DNA of 32,877 nucleotides from an uncultured Hungatella sp. (lineage in GTDB: Bacteria; Bacillota; Clostridia; Lachnospirales; Lachnospiraceae), in assembly GCA_910577935.1 (NCBI GenBank), contig CAJTOT010000035.1:1-32877 (forward strand), written 5' to 3'. The translations under genes and the position numbers were made by a program. Position 1 is the first letter of the stretch, and each line of letters opens with the position of its first letter. Positions 7,935-14,766 of this stretch are shown piece after piece. The notes beneath the pieces were generated by a model, which saw nothing but the letters and a program-made list of their open reading frames with translations, was not told where the DNA came from and did not search any database.

Positions 7935-10900
7935 TTATCTGTCCGCCATAAAATCAAACAGACTCAGCTGCCGCCCCTCGTCCCGGCGGTCAGGTCTCTG
8001 CCCGGACTGTTCCCTTGTTATTATATTCTCCGGTATCTGCTGAAGAAATACAGACATTTCCCCGCAGCCGGTCATAATCAGCTCATCCTTTGCCCTGGTC
8101 ACGGCCACATAGAGAAGCCTTCTCTCCTCCTCCATATCCGTCTGCCGCCCCTTGTACTCCAGAGGCACCGTCCCTCTCCTCACGCCGTTGACAAGCACCA
8201 CAGGAAATTCCAGTCCCTTGGAGCCGTGCATGGTCATAAGGGTAACCGAGTCCGAAGTGTAAGTCTTGCCGCCGCACCGTCTTAAATCGCTCTCTCTCCC
8301 GAAAGCCAGACTCCTGAGCATCTCGTCCATGGACTTGTAAAACACTGCCATGGAGCCCAGCTTTTCCATGGCGGGATTTTCTGAATACCCCATGTCCTCC
8401 CGCCAGGATTTCCATATTTTCTCCGGCTTCCCTCGTCTGCACATCTTCCGGTATTTCTCCGCCATGGCATCGCAGACGCTCTCCAAAGAACCGCCCTCCC
8501 CCGGCTTCCACAGAAGTTTCAGGCACACCTTCCTGGCAAGTCTCTCCTCCTGGTTTAAAATACTCCTGAAAAATGCCAGGCTGCCTCTCACCTCCGGCTC
8601 TTCCAGAAACTCCTCCCTGCCTGCCACCACATAGGGAATCCCCTCCCGCCTCAGGCAGGTCTCCAGAAGCTCTGCCTGCCTGTGGGTGCGGTACAGAATC
8701 CCTATGTCCCCGAAGCTCCTGGGCTTTTGGTCTTCTCTCCTGGAAAATTCCTCCTGGGCATCCAGCATGTCAATCCCCCCTACCAGGCGGTTGATCTCCT
8801 TTGCCGCAAAGATGGCCTCGCCCATCTCCCCCCCGGTCAGCGCAAGACGGACAGGAAGCCCATGAGGCCTCACCGCCTCCGGCAGCCCGTCATGCCCCGG
8901 CAGAATCTCCCCGGAGGCTGCCAGTATCTCCCTGGAGGCTGCCAGTATCTCCGGGGTGGAACGGTAATTTTTCTCCAGCCGTATAACCTCCGTCTCCTTC
9001 TCGCCGCAGAAACGCCAAAAGCCGCGGGTGTCCGCCCCTCTGAACCCATAGATCGCCTGGTCGGGATCGCCTATGATAAAAATCTCCCGTCCCTTTCTGC
9101 TCCAGGCCTGAATAAGCCTGTACTGCAGTGGGCTGATATCCTGAAATTCATCTACCAGAAGATAGGGAAATGACAGCCCCTCCTTCTCTGCCTTCTCCAG
9201 GGCTTTCAGCAGCAGATCGTCGAAATCCATGGCCGCCAGGGCGTCAAGCCTGCTCTGGTAACACACTGTCAGCCGGTCCGCGTCTTCTGCGGACAGATTT
9301 TCCCCGCCGTCGGTTTCCCTGTCCTCCAGGGCTGAGTCCCCGGCTCCGGTCTTCCGACCTTCCTCCCGGGCCGAATTCCCGGCTTTGGTTTTCTCTGTCT
9401 TTCTCCTGGAGATGACCTGTCTGAGCTTCCCCGGCTTTCCACTGATTCCTGTTTCCTCCGCCGCCTCTCTCACCACCTCCAGGGCGGTGTCCTCATCTGC
9501 CAGCACGAATTCCTCCCCTGCCTCTTTGAGAAGGTCATAGCAGATCGAGTGGAAAGTCCCTATCCGGAGCTTTCTGATCCCTCTCTTTCCGCCCAGCTGC
9601 CGCTCCAGACGGGCACGCATCTCCTCTGCCGCCTTGTTGGTAAATGTAACCGCCGTCACTTCTGACGGTTTCACCCTGCGGTTCTGAAGAAGATAAAGTA
9701 TCCGGGAAACCAGCGTTTTTGTCTTCCCCGTCCCCGGACCTGCGATTACGGCGATTCTCGGGGAGATCGACACAACCGCCTGAAGCTGCTCTTTGTTGAG
9801 ACTGTCCCAGGTCTCCGCCGGCCCGTCCTTCCCGGCCTTCCCGCTGCTCTCCGACCCTGCTACGCCTCGGACTGACGGCTCCTCCTGGTTCTGGGCAGAG
9901 CCTCCGCTCTGGGATTCTTCTCTGCCCTGGGACACTCCCCCCTCGCAGCCTTCCGCCTCTCCCCTGACAGGCGCCCCGCTCCGGGATTCTGGCGCAGCTG
10001 CCGCAAACATGCTCATCTGCCCTTCCATAGAGTCCAGTTCCGCCGGCTCGAACAGCTGAATCTTCCCGTACTCGCCGTCAAATCCCGGAAAGCGCCGCAC
10101 CTTCCCCTGCCTCAGCCGCCGTATCCCCTCGGCGATAAAGTATCCTGCTTTCCTCTCGATATCCTCCGCCGGAATCTCCCGCAGTATCTCAAACTCTGTT
10201 CCCAGGCTTCCCATCAAATCCTCATACTGTCTCTGCACCTTGGCGCCGGCGGCGGAGCGCCCTGTGGAAGACGCGATGACCTCGGGAAGGGGGACAAGAC
10301 TCTCATATACTGCCGCTCCCCGGCGGACAAATCCTTCCTCCCGGTCAGCCAGCTGTTCGATCCTGTGGGACACTCCCAAGGTCAGCTTCCGCCCGCACAC
10401 CGGACATATCCCCTGATATTTTTCCGCCTCCCCGGGGCTGAGACAGAGATTGCATTTGCGGTGGCCGTCATAGTGATACTTGCCCTCCTCCGGAAAAAAC
10501 TCTATGGTCCCTCTCAGTCCCTTCCCCTCCTGAACGGCTTCATACAGCCCTCCATAGCACATCTGGATATCCAGCAGATTAGCCTCCCTCCCCAGCTTTG
10601 CCGGAGAATGGGCGTCTGAGTTGGATATCATCTGCAGCCGGTCCAGCGCCGACAGCCTCCAGTTCATGGGCGGGTCCGAGGAAAGCCCGGTCTCGAAGGC
10701 CCGGATATAAGGCGTCATGTCCTCAAAGCACTCTTCTATGGTGTCGAACCCGGAGAAGGCGCCGAACATGGAAAAATGCGGCGTCCATATATGGGCAGGC
10801 ACAAAAATTGCCCTGGGGCATATCTCCAGGGTAATCTCCAGAAGGTCCCGGCTGTCCAGACCCAGTATGGGCCTGCCGTCGGAATGAATGTTGCCGATGG

Positions 10901-11270
10901 TCTCCAGTTTCCCGGCCAGCGCCTCCGCCTCCTCAAGGCCCGGCAGAAGAATCACGTTGTGCACCTTCCTGACACGCCCGTTTTTCTTGTAGATGGAGCT
11001 TATCTCGCCGGAAACCACGAATCTGGGAAAATCAATTCCTCCCGGCGCCCTGTCTTTTAGCCCCAGCTCATCTCTCAATCTGTAAAAGCCTTCCTCCGCC
11101 GGAACCAGCTTTTCCCCCAGCTCCTGCCTCCACGCCGGGTGGGTAAAATCTCCCGTTCCCAGAATATGGATTCCTTTCCTCCTGGCCCACAGATCCAGAT
11201 ACTCCGGAGTGCAGTCCCTGCTGGTGGCCCTGGAGTATCTGGAATGAATGTGCAAATCTGCTATGTACAT
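7935..11270 (-). CDS. PHP/EndoQ-like nuclease domain fused to UvrD/PcrA-type helicase
   Basis: A 1111-residue fusion. The start MYIADLHIHSRYS is preferred (AGGT seven bases upstream); a GTG 26 codons earlier would add a repeat-derived leader. Residues 1 to about 410 are PHP-fold (DLHIHS, GTGDFTHP, ISNSDAHSPAKLGREAN) with a zinc ribbon near 273-290 (CNLC...CPVC), as in the TIGR00375/endonuclease Q family that cuts next to deaminated bases. A linker rich in G, S, E and Q follows. The superfamily 1 helicase then shows AGPGTGKT near 514, VTFTNKAAEEMRARL, LLVDEFQD near 707, GDPDQAIYGFRGA and LLYVAVTRAKDEL. A hydrophilic insertion with an internal repeat lies between motifs Ia and II. Likely role: recognition and unwinding of damaged DNA, by family inference. 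Confidence 0.88.
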   Translation of the reverse strand: MYIADLHIHSRYSRATSRDCTPEYLDLWARRKGIHILGTGDFTHPAWRQELGEKLVPAEEGFYRLRDELGLKDRAPGGIDFPRFVVSGEISSIYKKNGRVRKVHNVILLPGLEEAEALAGKLETIGNIHSDGRPILGLDSRDLLEITLEICPRAIFVPAHIWTPHFSMFGAFSGFDTIEECFEDMTPYIRAFETGLSSDPPMNWRLSALDRLQMISNSDAHSPAKLGREANLLDIQMCYGGLYEAVQEGKGLRGTIEFFPEEGKYHYDGHRKCNLCLSPGEAEKYQGICPVCGRKLTLGVSHRIEQLADREEGFVRRGAAVYESLVPLPEVIASSTGRSAAGAKVQRQYEDLMGSLGTEFEILREIPAEDIERKAGYFIAEGIRRLRQGKVRRFPGFDGEYGKIQLFEPAELDSMEGQMSMFAAAAPESRSGAPVRGEAEGCEGGVSQGREESQSGGSAQNQEEPSVRGVAGSESSGKAGKDGPAETWDSLNKEQLQAVVSISPRIAVIAGPGTGKTKTLVSRILYLLQNRRVKPSEVTAVTFTNKAAEEMRARLERQLGGKRGIRKLRIGTFHSICYDLLKEAGEEFVLADEDTALEVVREAAEETGISGKPGKLRQVISRRKTEKTKAGNSAREEGRKTGAGDSALEDRETDGGENLSAEDADRLTVCYQSRLDALAAMDFDDLLLKALEKAEKEGLSFPYLLVDEFQDISPLQYRLIQAWSRKGREIFIIGDPDQAIYGFRGADTRGFWRFCGEKETEVIRLEKNYRSTPEILAASREILAASGEILPGHDGLPEAVRPHGLPVRLALTGGEMGEAIFAAKEINRLVGGIDMLDAQEEFSRREDQKPRSFGDIGILYRTHRQAELLETCLRREGIPYVVAGREEFLEEPEVRGSLAFFRSILNQEERLARKVCLKLLWKPGEGGSLESVCDAMAEKYRKMCRRGKPEKIWKSWREDMGYSENPAMEKLGSMAVFYKSMDEMLRSLAFGRESDLRRCGGKTYTSDSVTLMTMHGSKGLEFPVVLVNGVRRGTVPLEYKGRQTDMEEERRLLYVAVTRAKDELIMTGCGEMSVFLQQIPENIITREQSGQRPDRRDEGRQLSLFDFMADR

Positions 11271-11291
11271 ATGCTTTACCTGCTTTTCTCC

Positions 11292-11329
11292 TGCCGTGTC
11301 CCCGCAATTTTTCCTCTGTGCCGTGTCCC
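11292..11329 (-). repeat. Short direct repeat in the helicase leader
   Basis: TGCCGTGTCCC occurs at 11292-11302 and 11319-11329 (27-base period). In the extended helicase frame it would encode RDTAQRK and GDTAGEK, supporting the view that these codons are upstream of the true start. Confidence 0.6.
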
Positions 11330-11389
11330 TGTAATCGCTGCGGTTCACCTTTATTTACAGAATCTTTATCATATCTGACCCGTCATAAG

Positions 11390-12733
11390 TCAGCGGGGCA
11401 AATGCCCGCCCCCGCCTAAACCGCATCCCATAATTTTCATCTTCCCGCCCAGGTTTGCGGCAATCTCCCCGCCCAGGCCGTAGACTACATTGCTGATCAC
11501 ATATTCTCCGTCATTGACATACACCTCGATCAGGTTGGAATCCACATAGATATCCACATGGAACCCTTCCTCCAGAGGCGGCGTCCTGAAAACAGTCCCG
11601 TACCCGCTTTCCTTCGGATACACCCTGGTTCTGTCCGTCCCTATGGTCCGGCCCCGGCGGAATACCACATAGCCTCCTATATCCACCCGGTCCCCGTCTT
11701 CTAAGTCCGTCTCCACCCGGTATCCTCCTTCTCCTGCCTGGGAGGGCTGTTCCAGCGGTCTGGAGAACGCCTGCTTCACATAAGGGTGAGGCCGGAAATA
11801 TACATGCCCCCGGTTCACTTCCACCACCCTCGGTATGCAGAACATCCCGCTCCAGCTGTCATCTACCGGCTTCGGCATCCGCGCCCACGCCGTGACAATC
11901 CGCCGTCCCTCCTGGTCCAGAGTGCTCTGCGGCGCGTAAAGGTCCAGCCCCCAGTCAAAAAACTGGTATCCGTCCCTTATGTCCATAGTGCAGGTCTCTT
12001 CACAGAAATCCGCCAGCGCGCAGACAGACTGGTTGGGAGCATTGACCCCGTCATTCAGAATCTTCATAGGCGACAGCATCAGCACCCCCTGGCCATCCGT
12101 CTGAAAATAGTCCGGACACTCCCACATATCCCCCCAGCTCTTGTCTTTCTTGGCAGAGCCGGCAAATTCCCAGTTCTCCAGGTCACTGCTCTTGTAAAAA
12201 ATCACTTTTCCCTCACAGTCCGGCGTGCGGGTGCCCAGTATCATATACCAGCCCCTCTCTCCCCGCCATACCTTGGGGTCCCGGGTATCCTTCTTGTCTC
12301 CCACCTCCGGGTTCTCCACAGGAGGAATCACCCGCCTCTTATCCCTGATATTGTCAATCCGAAATCCGTCCTCCGAGGTGATCAGCATCTGGGCGGACAC
12401 CGACTGATTGTTATAGCAGAGGTTAATGTCCTCCGGGTTCTCCTCCAGATACCGCATGCCTGTATAGTACAGGTACAGCCTTCCCTCATGTTCTACGGCA
12501 CTCCCCGAGTAACACCCGCTCCGGTCATCATATTTGCTGGGGAACAAGGCGATCTTCTGATGCTCCCAGTGTATCAGGTCCGGGCTGACAGCATGTCCCC
12601 AATGCATTCTCCCCCACCTGGGCTCATACGGAAAATGCTGGTAAAACAGATGGTACAGCCCCTTGTAATAAATAAATCCGTTGGGATCATTGATCCAGTT
12701 GGACGGCGCCCGCAGATGAATGCTGTGTATCAT
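11390..12733 (-). CDS. Glycoside hydrolase family 32 beta-fructosidase (sucrose/fructan hydrolase)
   Basis: Hydrolyses terminal fructose from sucrose, sucrose-phosphate or fructo-oligosaccharides; the exact substrate cannot be told. The 447-residue protein starts at MIHSIHLRAPSNWINDPNG, with GGAGG seven bases upstream. The GH32 triad is present: nucleophile D16 in NDPNG, the RDP motif at 151-153, and acid/base E205 in WECPD. A C-terminal beta-sandwich ends in EVYVNDGEYVISNVVYGLGG. There is no signal peptide, so the enzyme is cytoplasmic. No sugar transporter, PTS component, fructokinase or regulator is nearby. Its mRNA leader contains an intrinsic terminator between promoter and start codon, so control is probably by attenuation. 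Confidence 0.94.
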   Translation of the reverse strand: MIHSIHLRAPSNWINDPNGFIYYKGLYHLFYQHFPYEPRWGRMHWGHAVSPDLIHWEHQKIALFPSKYDDRSGCYSGSAVEHEGRLYLYYTGMRYLEENPEDINLCYNNQSVSAQMLITSEDGFRIDNIRDKRRVIPPVENPEVGDKKDTRDPKVWRGERGWYMILGTRTPDCEGKVIFYKSSDLENWEFAGSAKKDKSWGDMWECPDYFQTDGQGVLMLSPMKILNDGVNAPNQSVCALADFCEETCTMDIRDGYQFFDWGLDLYAPQSTLDQEGRRIVTAWARMPKPVDDSWSGMFCIPRVVEVNRGHVYFRPHPYVKQAFSRPLEQPSQAGEGGYRVETDLEDGDRVDIGGYVVFRRGRTIGTDRTRVYPKESGYGTVFRTPPLEEGFHVDIYVDSNLIEVYVNDGEYVISNVVYGLGGEIAANLGGKMKIMGCGLGGGGHLPR

Positions 12734-12765
12734 GATTTCCTCCATTTCGATTATATTTTTTGTGT

Positions 12766-12815
12766 GATAAAAAAATAAAGCCTCCCCTGTACTCAAACAG
12801 GTTCCGGGCAGGCTT
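12766..12815 (-). terminator. Intrinsic terminator in the GH32 leader (attenuator)
   Basis: On the minus strand AAGCCT (12815-12810) pairs with AGGCTT (12783-12778), extended inward by a G mismatch and CCC/GGG, with an inner CCTG/CAGG hairpin. It is followed by TATTTTTTTATC. It lies downstream of a strong promoter and 33 bases before the GH32 start codon, so transcripts must read through it. Confidence 0.75.
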
Positions 12816-12864
12816 AAAGCAGATACAGAAATTTATGTTGAAAATATAACTTGCTGTTTCTGGC

Positions 12865-12893
12865 ATCATAGCATATTTAAAAGCGAGATTCAA
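12865..12893 (-). promoter_or_regulatory. Sigma-A promoter for the GH32 gene
   Basis: TTGAAT (12893-12888), 17-base spacer, TATGAT (12870-12865) on the minus strand. The start point would fall near 12858, about 43 bases before the leader terminator. No SacT/LicT-type RAT sequence was recognised in the leader. The rest of this 320-base gap is the BioY control region. Confidence 0.7.
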
Positions 12894-12924
12894 CCCTCTT
12901 TTCCCTGTGGCCCGGCTCGCCCAA

Positions 12925-12977
12925 ATGTTAACTATATTTTATTTTTAGTTGACAATCCATCTGCGGCATGCTATATT
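12925..12977 (+). promoter_or_regulatory. BirA-type biotin operator overlapping the bioY promoter
   Basis: ATGTTAAC (12925-12932), 15 bases, then GTTGACAA (12948-12955) matches the known BirA operator form TTGTTAAC-N15-GTTAACAA with two changes. The right half contains the -35 TTGACA (12949-12954), followed by a 17-base spacer and TATATT (12972-12977). Biotinyl-AMP-bound BirA would block this promoter. Confidence 0.85.
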
Positions 12978-13053
12978 CTTTCGTATAACGAAGCCGGGCC
13001 AAAAGGTTTTCCGGCCCCGAATCCCATAATTTCACAGAAAGGAAGTCTCACTT

Positions 13054-13650
13054 ATGAACACTTCAGTCTCATCTGCATCAAAGCCGCCTGTAAAGGGCCG
13101 GAGCATATCCACCCAAAACCTGGTTCTGGCAGGCATGTTCGCGGCTCTGCTGGCGGTTATCTCCCAGATCTCCATCCCTCTCCCCACAGGCGTCCCCGTC
13201 ACGATCCAGGTCTTCGGAATCGCTCTCGTAGGTACGGTCCTGGGATGGAAGCTGGGTGTGTTCTCTGTTCTGGTCTACATACTTCTGGGCTGCGCAGGTC
13301 TCCCGATCTTCGCCAATTTCCAGGGAGGAATCCAGAGTCTCGTGGGGATGAGCGGCGGATATATCATCGCGTGGCCGGTCTTGGCGGTTCTCGCGGGATT
13401 ACCTGTAAAAACCTCAAACAAGGCTTTGGGATTTTTCTGCTCTGCCTTTTTGGCCATACTGGGACTGATGATCGTGGAACTTGCCGGGGCGCTTCAGTGG
13501 TCGCTGCTCACTGACCAGATGTCCTTCGGCGCAATCATGGCATACTCCTTCGTGGCATTTATCCCAAAAGACATTGTCATCACGGTCCTGGCTGTCAGCG
13601 TGGGCAGGCAGATCCGAAAACCATTAGAAAAAGCCGGATACCTTAAATAA
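13054..13650 (+). CDS. bioY: Biotin transporter BioY (ECF S-component)
   Basis: A 198-residue membrane protein with about six hydrophobic helices. Family marks include ISIPLPTGVPVTIQVFGIAL and the glycine-rich segment GCAGLPIFANFQGG...GMSGGYI, which form the biotin pocket of BioY. It is expected to work with a shared ECF energising module (EcfA/A'/T) encoded elsewhere, or alone at low efficiency. The gene stands alone behind a BirA-type operator, so expression should rise when biotin is scarce. GAAAGGAAG before the ATG is the ribosome site. Its TAA stop sits in the loop of the terminator hairpin. Confidence 0.96.
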   Translation: MNTSVSSASKPPVKGRSISTQNLVLAGMFAALLAVISQISIPLPTGVPVTIQVFGIALVGTVLGWKLGVFSVLVYILLGCAGLPIFANFQGGIQSLVGMSGGYIIAWPVLAVLAGLPVKTSNKALGFFCSAFLAILGLMIVELAGALQWSLLTDQMSFGAIMAYSFVAFIPKDIVITVLAVSVGRQIRKPLEKAGYLK

Positions 13651-13664
13651 GGTCCGGCTTTTTT
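13628..13664. terminator. Bidirectional intrinsic terminator between bioY and the MBL gene
   Basis: GCCGG (13633-13637) plus ACCTT pairs with AAGGT plus CCGGC (13649-13658), with a two-base bulge. It is flanked by five A on the left and six T on the right, so it can stop transcription from both convergent genes. Confidence 0.85.
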
Positions 13665-13665
13665 C

Positions 13666-14751
13666 TTATTTCAGCAGCAGCATAATGTCTCCGTCTTTAA
13701 TGCTGTAATTTTGTTCCACCCCCAGTTCCTCCATCCACCCCCGTGTCTCAATGGTTCTCCAGGAACCGCTGTCGTAGCCGCCTCCGTTGTCATTGTCCCA
13801 CAGCCACTGAGGCGTGGGCCAGAGACAGACCCGGGGCGCCGCGGCCCGGTATACTTCCTTGTCAACGCCGTTCTGCCCATGGTGGGCCATCTGCACAATG
13901 TCTGCTTTCAGCTTGCCGGCTGCGTCTTTCACGAGAAACTGCCCGCCCACATATCCCAGATCGCCTAAAAACAGAATCTTCTCCTTGCCGGTGTCCACCA
14001 TGTACACCATCGAGCTGTTGTTCACAGGGTCATAGGACAGCTGGTACCTGTTGTTCAAAGCTGTTATGTGCAGATTGTCTATGTCTGTGGCAAAATCTTT
14101 TCCCACCTGGTCATGGACCACGCCCTCGGGGAGCGTGGACAGCTCATGCATAAGCGCGTCCACCATAGGCCCATCCTCAGGCGACACCTCCCAGTACCAT
14201 TGGGACCGGGCGAGAGAACAGTAGATATTGTCTATGGTAATCTCGTCTCTCTTGTTCTGCAGAATATAGCACAGCGCCCCGGCATGGTCCGAGTGGGGGT
14301 GGGTGAGCAGCCACGCGTCCACCTTGCCTCCGTACTCTTTGATGGTCTCAAGAAGTTTTTCTCCGTCTGACTCCCAGCCTCCGTCGACAACCACCAGACT
14401 GCCGTTCTCCGAGCATATGATGACACTGAGCATCTGGGCCTTCTCCACCCCCGACAGCATGATGAGCCGGGAACGCTTACTCTCCGTCTCCCGGCCGCTC
14501 TCCTGACCGCCGGCGGCCCACGCCTCCGCCGCCTGGCTGCCCTGCTGCTCTCCGGTCTCCGGCTCCTGTCCGGCTGCCTGCGCCTCCCGGCCATTTTCCT
14601 GGCTGCCTGCCTCTGCCCCGGTCCGCCCGCCAAAAGCCCGGGTCTCCGCCTCCTGGCTGCCCTGCTGCCCCTCAGCCCGCGCCGCAGCCGGCGCCGCGGC
14701 GGCAATCGCCGCGCCCAACATCACGGCCCCGATCAAATGTTTCATTTTCAT
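13666..14751 (-). CDS. Secreted metallo-beta-lactamase-fold hydrolase (ComEC C-terminal-like)
   Basis: A 361-residue exported protein. A signal peptide runs to about A26 (ending APAAARA). It is followed by a low-complexity linker (27-92) rich in G, E, A and Q, containing a 40-residue repeat starting QQGSQ at 29 and again at 69. The MBL fold follows, with zinc motif THPHSDH at residues 150-156, VVDGGWESDGEKLL before it and ILFLGDLGYVGG and MAHHGQNGVDKEVY after it, as in the stand-alone relatives of the ComEC DNA-uptake hydrolase domain. Substrate is unknown; phosphodiester hydrolysis outside the cell is plausible. AGGAG lies nine bases before the ATG, 15 bases after the mfd stop, so it is the last gene of the pth-mfd operon. 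Confidence 0.85.
   Translation of the reverse strand: MKMKHLIGAVMLGAAIAAAAPAAARAEGQQGSQEAETRAFGGRTGAEAGSQENGREAQAAGQEPETGEQQGSQAAEAWAAGGQESGRETESKRSRLIMLSGVEKAQMLSVIICSENGSLVVVDGGWESDGEKLLETIKEYGGKVDAWLLTHPHSDHAGALCYILQNKRDEITIDNIYCSLARSQWYWEVSPEDGPMVDALMHELSTLPEGVVHDQVGKDFATDIDNLHITALNNRYQLSYDPVNNSSMVYMVDTGKEKILFLGDLGYVGGQFLVKDAAGKLKADIVQMAHHGQNGVDKEVYRAAAPRVCLWPTPQWLWDNDNGGGYDSGSWRTIETRGWMEELGVEQNYSIKDGDIMLLLK
14528..14668 (-). repeat. 120-bp-period repeat encoding the MBL protein linker
   Basis: A 21-base block (14528-14548) recurs at 14648-14668 with 19 of 21 identical, 120 bases apart and in frame. It produces the duplicated QQGSQ-A-E linker segments. Confidence 0.7.
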
Positions 14752-14766
14752 GGCTGAAATCTCCTC

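Noticed and set aside
11786..12778. Plus-strand ORF of 330 codons and similar long ORFs opposite mfd, glpK and the flavin reductase
   Set aside because: All lie antisense to clear enzymes, have no ribosome site or promoter context, and their composition is that of shadow frames.
12778..12857. SacT/LicT RAT antiterminator site
   Set aside because: The leader upstream of the hairpin does not resemble the RAT consensus as I know it.
12734..12893. Leader peptide for GH32
   Set aside because: The only frame across the leader starts with TTG inside the -35 region and runs into the gene in another frame; no ribosome site.
12985..13053. Riboswitch in the bioY leader
   Set aside because: Two small hairpins are visible, but no known riboswitch core and no terminator; the BirA box already explains regulation.
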